A program made the translations under genes and the position numbers. The notes under the pieces are model-generated. The model did no database searches. It had not been told where the DNA came from and saw only the letters and a program-made list of their open reading frames with translations. A DNA stretch of 64,000 nt, taken from NCBI GenBank assembly GCA_017644005.1, contig JAEPMJ010000004.1:302885-366884 (forward strand), given 5' to 3'. This DNA comes from Rhizobiaceae bacterium. GTDB taxonomy: Bacteria > Pseudomonadota > Alphaproteobacteria > Rhizobiales > Rhizobiaceae. Positions 27,718 through 36,162 of the stretch are shown here, piece by piece. How positions within the stretch are numbered: position 1 is the stretch's first letter; each line of letters opens with the position of its first letter.

Positions 27718-28670
27718 ACGGCGCCGCCTTTGCCGGTGTCGGCGCGTGCCATTACGCGCAGATATCCCAGCACCAAGACGATCGATACCAGCACCGCAAG
27801 GATGCCGAGTGTGGCGGAATACGAAAAATCGAGCGAGCGGAACGCTGTGTTGTAGGTCAAGACCGTCAGCGTCTCTGTTGCTCCTGCCGGTCCACCGCCG
27901 GTCAGAATGAAGATGATCGGAAAGGCCTTGAAGCCCAGTATCATGAGTAGGATTACGATGACGGCAATGATGTAGCGAAGCTGCGGCAGCGTGATGAACC
28001 GGAAGCGGGCGAATGCGCCCGCCCGGTCGATCTTTGCCGCCTCGTAGAGTTCTTCCGGAATGGAGTGAAGGCCGGCGAGGAAGAAGATGTATGCGACCGG
28101 AAATTCGTTCCAAACCTGCGCGACGATCAGCGCGGCGAGTGCGGTCTGGCGGTCGATCAGCCAGTCCTGGCCATTCACAAACGGGACAAAGTCCAGCAGT
28201 CGGTTGATGACACCGAAATTGCCGTCATACATGACACCCCAAACAAGAGCGGTCACTACGGCAGGCACGGTCCATGGCAGCAGAAATGTCAGGCGCGCAA
28301 GGGCGCGCAGCCTGATCACGCGATGGGTCAGGAGTGCGGCTCCGAGCGCGAGCGAGACCGATCCGGCGACGGTTCCGAGCATATAAAGTGCGGAGCGCAG
28401 CACGGCGCCCCAAGCGTCCGGGTCCGACATAAGCCGGGCATAATTGTGAACGCCGTAGGTTCCGGCCGCGGCGGGCCGGCGGAAAGTGATAGTGTCGAAG
28501 CTCAAGATCACGGCCTTTATCATCGGCAGCCCGATGACAAAGCCGAGAACAAGCAGCGCCGGAAGCAGCATCAGCAAGGCAAAACCCGGGCCTTCGGTCA
28601 TAAAGCGGCGTGAACGCCCCGACACGATGTCGGGACGTTCACCGGGCTGAGCGCGCATACGCGTCGTCAT
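27714..28670 (-). CDS. ABC transporter permease, CUT1 family (MalF/UgpA-like)
   Basis: 318 residues. A 30-residue cytoplasmic arginine-rich leader precedes the first helix (FALLMLLPALLVLGFVIGLP). The coupling loop is YEAAKIDRAGAFARFRFITLPQLR around residues 215-240. It lies 19 bases after the receptor gene and overlaps the next permease by four bases. Confidence 0.92.
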   Translation of the reverse strand: MTTRMRAQPGERPDIVSGRSRRFMTEGPGFALLMLLPALLVLGFVIGLPMIKAVILSFDTITFRRPAAAGTYGVHNYARLMSDPDAWGAVLRSALYMLGTVAGSVSLALGAALLTHRVIRLRALARLTFLLPWTVPAVVTALVWGVMYDGNFGVINRLLDFVPFVNGQDWLIDRQTALAALIVAQVWNEFPVAYIFFLAGLHSIPEELYEAAKIDRAGAFARFRFITLPQLRYIIAVIVILLMILGFKAFPIIFILTGGGPAGATETLTVLTYNTAFRSLDFSYSATLGILAVLVSIVLVLGYLRVMARADTGKGGAV

Positions 28671-28689
28671 GTCAGACCCGCCGCAAGCG

Positions 28690-29940
28690 TCAGTTCGAGC
28701 AGCACTCGACCAGTTTCGCCTGTGCCTGCCCCAGCGATTCTTCGGCCGGCACGCCGTCGCGCAGGGTCAACAGGATCGCGTCGACCACGATCGGCCAGAT
28801 TTCGTTGAACTGATCGGCATGACCCGGAATGGCCACAGGGTGTGCGTTGCCGCTGCTGGCAATCCACGGCTCGAGATAAGGCCGCGCGGCCCGCTGCTCG
28901 TCTGTCAAAGCGCCGACGCCATAGGGAATGTACGGGCTGTGATCGGAGAATGCGGCCTGCATTTCTTCGCTGGCGGCTGTCTCGAGGAACGCCCATGCGG
29001 CTTCCGGCGCATCGGTTGCGGCGTTGATCGCGAGTGCCATGTTGACGCCGCCTGTGCCCGGACCGTCCCAGGGATGCCGCGCCGACTTGTAGCAGTCGAA
29101 ATTGTCGGGGTTGTTCTTCTCGATGAAAGGGAACTGCCATTGTCCGTCGATGGTCATGGCGGTTCCGCCGGTCGCGAACAGCGAACGCTGATCGGTTTCG
29201 GTCATGCCCTTGGGAACCACACCGGCGTCGTAGAGGGTCTTCATGAAGTTGAGACCGTCGATGACCGGCTGGGAATCAAGAGTGAAGTTGCCGTTTTCAT
29301 CGGAATACGAACCGCCGTGCGCGATCGACCACATCAGCAGCATTTCATAGGTCGGGTCTTCGTTGGCGTTGACCATATTGGCGCCGTAACGCGTGACCCG
29401 GCCGGAATCGTCCGTGACAGTCAGGGCCTTGGCGTAGTCGAGAAACTGCTGCGGCGTTGACGGGGGCTCGCTGAAACCAGCCTCTTCGAGGTAGCAGCTG
29501 TTGTAGATCAGCTCGAGCGTACGTCCGGTGATGGGGAGGGCGTAGGTGGTGCCGTCAACGGTCAGGCTGTCCCAGCCGCCTTCGACAATACGGTCACCGA
29601 GCCCCGATTTCGCTATCATGTCGTTGAGCGGCATCAGCTGACCGGCAGCCAGCATTTCGCCGATATTGTTGGGATTGACGATCAGAATGTCGGCGCCCGT
29701 TCCGCTGGCGGCCTGGATGAGCAACTGCTCGTAATATTCGCTGGCCGGCGTGTTGCGCGGAACGACGGTGTTGCCGGTGTTCTTCTGATAGGTCGAAACC
29801 AGCAATTGCCACCAATCGCCCATACCGGGCGCCTCGTAGTCGATGACGAGGAAACTGATCTCGTCCTGGGCCTGGGCGCCGAGCGGCGCAGCGAGTGCGA
29901 CCGCTCCGGCGAGCAAGGCACTTTTGAGGGTACGTCTCAT
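28690..29940 (-). CDS. ABC transporter substrate-binding protein, CUT1/extracellular family 1
   Basis: 416 residues from the ATG at 29940, which has GGGAGGAG upstream and opens a textbook signal peptide (RRTLKSALLAGAVALAAPLG, cleavage after AQA). The mature protein begins DEISFLVIDYEAPGMGDWW and shows family-1 features such as LIQAASGTGADILIVNPNNI, GTTYALPITGRTLELIYN and TAMTIDGQWQFP. First gene of the importer-oxidoreductase operon. The ligand is probably a sugar-like or amine-bearing polar molecule, not resolvable here. Confidence 0.92.
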   Translation of the reverse strand: MRRTLKSALLAGAVALAAPLGAQAQDEISFLVIDYEAPGMGDWWQLLVSTYQKNTGNTVVPRNTPASEYYEQLLIQAASGTGADILIVNPNNIGEMLAAGQLMPLNDMIAKSGLGDRIVEGGWDSLTVDGTTYALPITGRTLELIYNSCYLEEAGFSEPPSTPQQFLDYAKALTVTDDSGRVTRYGANMVNANEDPTYEMLLMWSIAHGGSYSDENGNFTLDSQPVIDGLNFMKTLYDAGVVPKGMTETDQRSLFATGGTAMTIDGQWQFPFIEKNNPDNFDCYKSARHPWDGPGTGGVNMALAINAATDAPEAAWAFLETAASEEMQAAFSDHSPYIPYGVGALTDEQRAARPYLEPWIASSGNAHPVAIPGHADQFNEIWPIVVDAILLTLRDGVPAEESLGQAQAKLVECCSN

Positions 29941-30107
29941 TCTCTTTCTCCTCCCTTTCGGCAATGAACATCCGTATCGGCGCGCTTGCAGCTGCGCGGC
30001 CGATCGCGTGTGAACCTGCTTTGGACGGTTCTCCTCGACCCCCCCGGCCGGGATCGGAACCGATAAAACTATGCCGCTCTGGCAACACCCCGGCAAATCG
30101 CTTTTTG

Positions 30108-30127
30108 GAATAGCCCGGTGACTATTC
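30108..30127. promoter_or_regulatory. Operator-like inverted repeat GAATAG-N8-CTATTC
   Basis: The arms at 30108-30113 and 30122-30127 are exact reverse complements. The site lies in the 214-base gap between the LysR gene and the receptor gene of the CUT1 operon, 168 bases before that gene's start. A dyad of this size beside a lysR gene fits a LysR recognition site, although the spacing between the conserved T and A is 12 rather than the usual 11. The rest of the gap shows no other clear element. Confidence 0.5.
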
Positions 30128-30154
30128 TTGCTGCCGCGCCTGCGGCTTCTACGG

Positions 30155-31072
30155 TCATTGTACGGACCTCCCGGCATACCCGGCTGCGCACTGGCTGACC
30201 CATTCCGCAAAGGCGATGACATGAGGATCGCTGCAGGCATGCAGCGGCGTCACGAAGTAGTATGACCGGTCGCAGACCAGCGGACGGTCGAACACGACTG
30301 ACAGGCTGCCTTCGCGCAGCTCGGTTTCGATCATGAATCGCGGGACGATTGCAGCGCCTTGCCCGTGGACCGCGGCGGCGATGACCATAGAGAACTGGTC
30401 AAAGTTCGGGCCGCCCGCCGGCAGACTCTGGGAATGGCCGACCATGTCGAACCACTCGCACCACAGACCGGGTCTGCTGCTGAGATGGAGGAGTGTTCCT
30501 TCCAGGAGGCTGGCCGGTGAATTGGCGCGATCCGTGCGCACGATCTCAGGGCTTGCTACGGGCACGAGATACTCGCCGAATAACCTGGAAACCGTGGCCT
30601 CGGGCCAGTTCGGTGTGCCGAAATGGAATGCGCCGTCCATGTGTTCCGCTGCCAGATCGAACGGTTTCAGTCGGGTTTCCAGATTGACCAGAATGTCAGG
30701 GTGGCGGCGGCGGAAGTCACCGAGGCGCGGGATGAGCCAGTGTGTCGCAAAGCCCGGCAGTACCGCGACTCTGATGGCGGATTTGCCCTGTGCCCGGTTG
30801 ATCAGGGCGCGTGTGGAAGTTTCCAGCTGGCCCAGCAGAGCCCGAACTTCGGGCAGGTAGGAGCTCCCGATCTCCGTCAGCAGCACCTGATGATTGTTGC
30901 GCGCCAGGAGCGAGACGCCGAGGGCCTGTTCCAGCTGGCGCACCCTTTTGCTCACCGCGCCCTGCGACAAGGACAGGTCCTTGGCAGCCTGTGCAAAGCT
31001 GAGATGGCGGGCAGTCGCTTCGAAAGCGATCAACCCCGGCATGGACGGCATCAATCTTCTGGGGAGCTCCAT
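30155..31072 (-). CDS. LysR-family transcriptional regulator (GcvA-like)
   Basis: 305 residues from the ATG at 31072 (a GTG directly before it is also in frame). The N-terminal helix-turn-helix (FEATARHLSFAQAAKDLSLSQGAVSKRVRQLE, about residues 18-48) is GcvA-like, followed by the usual effector domain ending in FAEWVSQCAAG. It is 24 bases after the ornithine-cyclodeaminase-like gene and upstream of the CUT1 operon, all on the same strand, so it may regulate either neighbour. Confidence 0.9.
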   Translation of the reverse strand: MELPRRLMPSMPGLIAFEATARHLSFAQAAKDLSLSQGAVSKRVRQLEQALGVSLLARNNHQVLLTEIGSSYLPEVRALLGQLETSTRALINRAQGKSAIRVAVLPGFATHWLIPRLGDFRRRHPDILVNLETRLKPFDLAAEHMDGAFHFGTPNWPEATVSRLFGEYLVPVASPEIVRTDRANSPASLLEGTLLHLSSRPGLWCEWFDMVGHSQSLPAGGPNFDQFSMVIAAAVHGQGAAIVPRFMIETELREGSLSVVFDRPLVCDRSYYFVTPLHACSDPHVIAFAEWVSQCAAGYAGRSVQ

Positions 31073-31096
31073 CACATCACCTGGTCATCCGTTGGG

Positions 31097-32071
31097 TCAA
31101 CTTGAGCAGCTTGTGGCGAAAGGGCGGCCGTGATGGCGGTCCATCAGATATTTGGCCACGTAGTAGTCGATATGGCTGCCGCCGCCGTTCTTCATCATCG
31201 TGATCTCGTCGTCCGACTGCCGCCCCTTGATCTTGCCCTGGCAGAGCTCGAACAGGTCACCACGGACATCGTCCGGCGTAATCACACCGCGCGCGAAAGG
31301 TCCGAGAAACTCGCCCGAGCGTGTGGTGGTCTGGCGATGATCCACGAAGATCGAAGCTCGCTTGAGAACGTCGTCATCCGCCTCGCGCATTTCGGGCGTG
31401 AAGGATCCGACGAGATCAACATGCGCCCCGGGCTTCAGCAGTTTACCCTTCAGGTGCGGGGTTTCTGCCATGGTTGCGCTCGAGATGACGTCTGCCTGCG
31501 AAACCGCCTCATCAAGGTCTTCAACGGTCCGGGCGGAAATACCGTGCCCGGCGAGCTTGTCGGCCAGAGCAGCAGCATTCGCCCCGGTACGGTTCCAGAT
31601 CATGACGTTCTTGATACCCGGGCGGGCAGTCAGATGTGCCTGTACAAGATAGGGCGCGAGGCCGCCGGCACCGATCATCAGCATGGTTTCTGCGTCGGGC
31701 CGCGACAGGAGCTTCGAGCCAAGTGCGGAATCGGAGGAGGTCTTGCGGAAAATGACCGCTTCGCCGTCGATGACGGCTTCGGTCACGCCGGTGTCTGCGT
31801 TGATGAACACATATACCGAATTCACCGTCGGCAGATTGTGACGCGCCTTGTTGTTGGGGAATGAGGTCACGAGCTTGGCCAGGATACCTTCCTGGGGCTG
31901 CCATGCCGGCAGCATGATGAAGATATCCGGCTGCCCCTGAGGATTGGGCTCCTGATAGATCAGCCGGTCCGACTGCTTCGGCATGCCTCCCTGGTGCGCG
32001 GTTTCGAGTGCCTCAATGAGACCCTTGAAATCCAGGAGTTCGTGCACGCGGCGCGCGTCGATCATTTCCAT
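31097..32071 (-). CDS. Ornithine cyclodeaminase / mu-crystallin family protein
   Basis: 324 residues from the ATG at 32071, with AAGGA eight bases upstream; an in-frame codon at 32098 lacks such a site. The NAD(P)-binding motif MLMIGAGGLAPYLVQAHL is in the middle, and the N-terminal region includes KLVTSFPNNKARHNLPTVNSVY, where the family's substrate lysine normally lies. Members include ornithine cyclodeaminase, ketimine reductase and alanine dehydrogenase. With a polyamine-type importer and a class V aminotransferase in the same operon, it probably reduces or forms an imino acid from the imported amine. Confidence 0.88.
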   Translation of the reverse strand: MEMIDARRVHELLDFKGLIEALETAHQGGMPKQSDRLIYQEPNPQGQPDIFIMLPAWQPQEGILAKLVTSFPNNKARHNLPTVNSVYVFINADTGVTEAVIDGEAVIFRKTSSDSALGSKLLSRPDAETMLMIGAGGLAPYLVQAHLTARPGIKNVMIWNRTGANAAALADKLAGHGISARTVEDLDEAVSQADVISSATMAETPHLKGKLLKPGAHVDLVGSFTPEMREADDDVLKRASIFVDHRQTTTRSGEFLGPFARGVITPDDVRGDLFELCQGKIKGRQSDDEITMMKNGGGSHIDYYVAKYLMDRHHGRPFATSCSS

Positions 32072-32141
32072 GCGGTTTTTCCTTCCATCCCTTGGCATTC
32101 AGACCTGTATGTCCATTCCGTTATTCAGAATTCGAGAGTCG

Positions 32142-33251
32142 TCACGAGTGCTCCGTCCGCTTCCCGCGTACGATGATCGCAAGATCGCTGGCGGGGCATT
32201 CCACGGTCATTTCATCCACGCCCGGCCGCAGCGACTGCGGCCTGGCATCGATGAGAACCGAGCGGCCGTTGGCCAGACTCAGGTGCAGGTGCACGCGGTC
32301 GCCGAAATAAGTCTGCTCGGTCACTTTGCCCGTTATTCGGATCGCCCCGGCGGCTTTCGTGGTGTCGGTGGTCAGTGCCTCCGGGCGGATAACGATGATT
32401 GCCCGGTCGCCTGCCTTAAGGCCGTTGCCGCAGGTGACCCTGTTCACGGGTACGATCCACTCGCTGCCTTCGACCTCGAGCTTTGCTTCGTTACCTTCGA
32501 CGGCGATGACATGTGCGCGGAACAGATTTGCGGCGCCGACAAAATTGGCGACAAATTCCGTCGCCGGATTGGCGTAGACATCCTGGGGCGCGCCGAGCTG
32601 TTCGATGCGTCCCTTGTTCATGACCGCGACGAGATCCGACATCGACATTGCTTCCTCCTGGTCGTGGGTCACGAACACGAAGGTTTTTTCGGTGCGGCGC
32701 TGGATCGACTTAAGCTCACGCTGCATGTCCTGGCGCAGCTTCAGATCGAGTGCACCCAGCGGTTCGTCGAGCAGCAGAGCGCTCGGGTCCGGGGCCAGAG
32801 CGCGGGCGAGTGCAACCCGCTGGCGCTGCCCGCCCGACAACGCATCGGGGTAGCGGCCGGCCAGATTGGGGAGCCTGATCAGGTCGAGTAGTTCCTGACA
32901 CCGCCTGGAAATGGACTTGCGGCTCATACCCTGCATTTCGCAGCCGAAACCGATGTTCTGTGCAACTGTCATATGCGGAAACAGCGCGTAATCCTGAAAC
33001 ACCATCTTGACCGGCCGGTTATGTGCGGCCGCGTTCGTGATGTCGTTGCCGTCAACGAGGATTTGGCCGCTGTCGGGCCGGGCAAGGCCGACGATGGAAC
33101 GCAACAAGGTGGATTTGCCGCAGCCCGAAGGACCGAGCAGCGTAATGAAGACACCCTTTTCGACGCGCAGCGAAACGTCGTCGATCACGCGCAAAGCGCC
33201 GTAGGCTTTCGAGATGTTCCGGAGTTCGATCGCCGGCGCGGTTTCAGTCAT
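32142..33251 (-). CDS. ABC transporter ATP-binding protein, PotA type
   Basis: 369 residues from the ATG at 33251, which overlaps the permease stop by eight bases. Walker A GPSGCGKST, signature LSGGQRQR, Walker B LLLDEPLGALDLK and FVTHDQEEAMSMSD are intact, with the C-terminal TOBE domain from about 270. The order receptor-PotB-PotC-PotA marks a spermidine/putrescine or similar small-amine importer. Confidence 0.92.
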   Translation of the reverse strand: MTETAPAIELRNISKAYGALRVIDDVSLRVEKGVFITLLGPSGCGKSTLLRSIVGLARPDSGQILVDGNDITNAAAHNRPVKMVFQDYALFPHMTVAQNIGFGCEMQGMSRKSISRRCQELLDLIRLPNLAGRYPDALSGGQRQRVALARALAPDPSALLLDEPLGALDLKLRQDMQRELKSIQRRTEKTFVFVTHDQEEAMSMSDLVAVMNKGRIEQLGAPQDVYANPATEFVANFVGAANLFRAHVIAVEGNEAKLEVEGSEWIVPVNRVTCGNGLKAGDRAIIVIRPEALTTDTTKAAGAIRITGKVTEQTYFGDRVHLHLSLANGRSVLIDARPQSLRPGVDEMTVECPASDLAIIVRGKRTEHS

Positions 33252-34065
33252 GGGTATTGCCTGTAGCGGAAAGGGAGGTGTCGCGGCCGAGGCGGCGGGT
33301 GCGAATGAAGCGCTCGGCATAAAGCCCGAAGCCGGTTGTCGCGATCAGGATGATGGTCGAGATGGCAGCGAGACCCGGATCGAAACCGAAGCGAAGCCGT
33401 GAGAACAAGAGGACCGGGAAGGTCTGCTCGAACCCACCGAGAAAGAACGAACGCACGAAGTCCTCAAACGAAAGCAGCATGCAGAACATGAACGCGCCAA
33501 GCAGCGCCGGCGACAGATAGGGCAGCACGATGCGCACCAGCACGATGACCTCGTCTGCGCCGAGATTGCGCGCGGCGTCGGCCATGTTGTGGCTCATGGA
33601 GTTGAGTCGGGTCAGCACCATGATGACAACGAACGGCATCGACGCAACGGCGTGTCCGAAGGCAATCGCGACCATGCCGGTTTCCAGGCCGATCCTGCCG
33701 ATGAAAATGCGTAATGCGATGGCCGAGACCACGACGGGCAGAAACGCGGGCAGCACGACCAGCGCCACCAGAGCACCGCGCAACAGTCGCGACGTGCGGG
33801 CGGTGAGAAATGCTACCGGCAGTCCGACGATGATCGAAATCACCGTCGAAAGCAGCGCAACGCGCGCCGACAGCCACAGAGACGCGAGTATGTCGCGGTC
33901 GAACAGAACCTCGCGATACCACTGCGTGGTCCAGCTGTGGATCGGAAACGCAACGAAATTCGAGTCCCTGAAGCCCATGGCGGCCATGACGATGAGCGGC
34001 AGGAACAGGTAGGCGACAAACAGCCAGAACAGGCCTGGCAATGCCATGCGGCGGAGCTGGTTCAT
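33244..34065 (-). CDS. ABC transporter permease, PotC type
   Basis: 273 residues from the ATG at 34065, preceded by a strong GGAGGTG site and overlapping the PotB-type stop (ATGA). Six helices are visible, and the coupling loop DAARNLGADEVIVLVRIVLPYLSPAL lies around residues 163-188. The C-terminal tail is arginine-rich (FIRTRRLGRD). Confidence 0.92.
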   Translation of the reverse strand: MNQLRRMALPGLFWLFVAYLFLPLIVMAAMGFRDSNFVAFPIHSWTTQWYREVLFDRDILASLWLSARVALLSTVISIIVGLPVAFLTARTSRLLRGALVALVVLPAFLPVVVSAIALRIFIGRIGLETGMVAIAFGHAVASMPFVVIMVLTRLNSMSHNMADAARNLGADEVIVLVRIVLPYLSPALLGAFMFCMLLSFEDFVRSFFLGGFEQTFPVLLFSRLRFGFDPGLAAISTIILIATTGFGLYAERFIRTRRLGRDTSLSATGNTHD

Positions 34066-34991
34066 GCGGCACCTCCACGACGCTTGCGCTGGAAGAGAGC
34101 GATGAACAGGCCGACATAAGCGAGGGCGGTTCCCGTCAGGATGATGCTGAAAGCGCTGCCCAGCGGCCATGAGTCGCCTGCCTTGGCGAAGATTTGCCCG
34201 ATGGTGGATGCAAACAGAGTATTGTTGGGGCCACCGAGAAGCTGGGGCATGGCGTAGAGCCCGATCACCAGCAGAAAGACCAGCGTACAGCCGGCAACGA
34301 TTCCATCGCGCGACAGCGGCAGCACGATGCGCATGAAGCGCTGGCGTGCCGGCGCTCCGAGGTTGGCCGCCGCATCAAGCAGGTTGTCATCGATCTTCTC
34401 GAGCGCGGCGTAAAGCGGCAGCAGCATATAAAGCGAGGTCAGGTAAACGACGCCGATCGTGAGGGATATGTTGTTGTACAGCAGCTCGAATGGCGTTCCG
34501 GGCATGCCCATCATCGACAGGAACGAATTGACCGCGCCGCGATTGGCCAACATCACAATCCACGCAAAGCTGCGGATGATCTCGCTCACCCAGAACGGAG
34601 CAATGACCAGAAGGAGCAGACGCGTGCTTGCGCTTTTGGGTGCGACCTTGGAGATGTAGTAGGCGACGGGAAACACGACCACCAGCGTCACGATGGTGGC
34701 GAGGCTCGCGAAAACGAAGGAACGCACGAAAGCGGTGATGTAGAGGGAACGCTCGAAAAACGCCGCGTAGTGACGCAGGGTCCATTCGATGGGCTCGCCC
34801 TGCCGGACCGGATACTGCTCGTAGAAGCTGATCTCGATCATCTGGAGCAACGGCATGATGTTCGTTGCGGCGATCCAGACAACCGGTATGAAAGCGACGA
34901 GGAGAAGCCTGAGCAGAGGCGAGCGACCATAGAGCTCCAGAAGAGCCCTATAGGGTGGAAACCGGCGTAAACTGACGAGCAGTCGCGTCAT
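34062..34991 (-). CDS. ABC transporter permease, PotB type
   Basis: 309 residues from the ATG at 34991, supported by GGAGAA ten bases upstream; a TTG 18 bases earlier is less likely. It has a long cytoplasmic leader, six helices, and the coupling loop LLDAAANLGAPARQRFMRIVLPLS near residues 200-224. It pairs with the PotC-type protein. Confidence 0.92.
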   Translation of the reverse strand: MTRLLVSLRRFPPYRALLELYGRSPLLRLLLVAFIPVVWIAATNIMPLLQMIEISFYEQYPVRQGEPIEWTLRHYAAFFERSLYITAFVRSFVFASLATIVTLVVVFPVAYYISKVAPKSASTRLLLLVIAPFWVSEIIRSFAWIVMLANRGAVNSFLSMMGMPGTPFELLYNNISLTIGVVYLTSLYMLLPLYAALEKIDDNLLDAAANLGAPARQRFMRIVLPLSRDGIVAGCTLVFLLVIGLYAMPQLLGGPNNTLFASTIGQIFAKAGDSWPLGSAFSIILTGTALAYVGLFIALFQRKRRGGAA

Positions 34992-35045
34992 TGTGACGGC
35001 GTTCTCCAAGGTAGAGGGAGGCGGCTTAGCGCCGCCTCACCGGTA

Positions 35046-36146
35046 TCAAGCGGCACGAATTTCCTCGGCCGCGGTGTCAATCAGATCGAAAATGAAGGCC
35101 GCTGTTTCCACATTAACCCAGGACAGCCGGGCTCGCTCTTCCGGTTCAAGGGCCAGCGCTTCCTTCTCCTGGTCGGTCAGAAGTGCCTCGGTGCCTTTGA
35201 TGGTGGCGCTCAGGCCCGTCGACCTTACGATTTCGGCGCCGTTCTCGGGATCGCCGAGCAGGGCGTTGAGGAAGGTGTAGGCGTTGGCCATGTTCGGGGC
35301 GTTGTTGGTGATGTTGAAGCCGTAGGCGTAGGCCAGCCCGCCTTCGCGCGGGATCGTATAGCCCGCTGGCAGCCCTTCGAGAATAAGCTGCGACGAGGGA
35401 CCTGATCCTGCCTGTGCCAGGGTGACGTCCCCAGTCACCATCATCTGCTGGATTTCGGTTGCCGCCTCGTAATAGCGGCGCACCATATGCTTGTGGGCAA
35501 TGAGGAAGTCTCGCGTGGAATCCACCGCGCGCTGGGCGACATCGACATTGCCTCCATAGCTGGCCGCGGAGCCGTCATAACCGAGATAGTTCATCACGAT
35601 CTGGAAGAAATCCTGAATCTGGTATGCGGTCTTGCCGGCGTTGGCCTCGTCGAACATGACATCCCAGCTGGTCGGCTTTTCCATCGCTTCGGTGCTGTAG
35701 AGAAGACCGGTGGAGACGACCACCAGCGGCACGCCCCAGCGTTCGCCGGCACGCGAAACCCAGGAAGCATCCGCGTATTCTTCTTCGATGAGGTTCCAGT
35801 TTTCCAAGCGCGAGCGGTCGACCGGCGCGAGGAAGCCGGCATCCACGAACTGGTAGAAACGGTGGCCAGCGCAGGTGACGATGTCGGCACTGTAATTGCC
35901 GTTCTCGGCGGCCATCAGATTGAACTGCTCACCCTGGTCCGTGACCAGGCGAATGTTCGTCTTGATGCCGGTTTCGGCTTCGAAGCGGCTGCGAAACTCG
36001 TCGGTCACGAACCCGTCGTATGCCCAGATGTTGAGCTCCTTCGACTGTGCGAGGGCGGTGCGCATGATTGCAGGCGTGGCGAGGGCTGCAAGACCGGCTG
36101 CTCCGGCGCCGTGCAGCAATTTTCGGCGTGTTGGTTTGAAAGTCAT
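35046..36146 (-). CDS. ABC transporter substrate-binding protein, PotD/extracellular family 1 type
   Basis: 366 residues from the ATG at 36146, which sits eight bases behind GAGGAGGA; an ATG six bases earlier is too close to that site. The leader TRRKLLHGAGAAGLAALATP has the twin-arginine pattern of Tat export, so the receptor may be exported folded. The mature part begins ELNIWAYDGFVTDE and continues in the PotD-like fold (NIRLVTDQGEQFN). First binding component of the polyamine-type importer; the aminotransferase gene lies 16 bases upstream. Confidence 0.9.
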   Translation of the reverse strand: MTFKPTRRKLLHGAGAAGLAALATPAIMRTALAQSKELNIWAYDGFVTDEFRSRFEAETGIKTNIRLVTDQGEQFNLMAAENGNYSADIVTCAGHRFYQFVDAGFLAPVDRSRLENWNLIEEEYADASWVSRAGERWGVPLVVVSTGLLYSTEAMEKPTSWDVMFDEANAGKTAYQIQDFFQIVMNYLGYDGSAASYGGNVDVAQRAVDSTRDFLIAHKHMVRRYYEAATEIQQMMVTGDVTLAQAGSGPSSQLILEGLPAGYTIPREGGLAYAYGFNITNNAPNMANAYTFLNALLGDPENGAEIVRSTGLSATIKGTEALLTDQEKEALALEPEERARLSWVNVETAAFIFDLIDTAAEEIRAA

Positions 36147-36162
36147 TGTCATTCCTCCTCGG

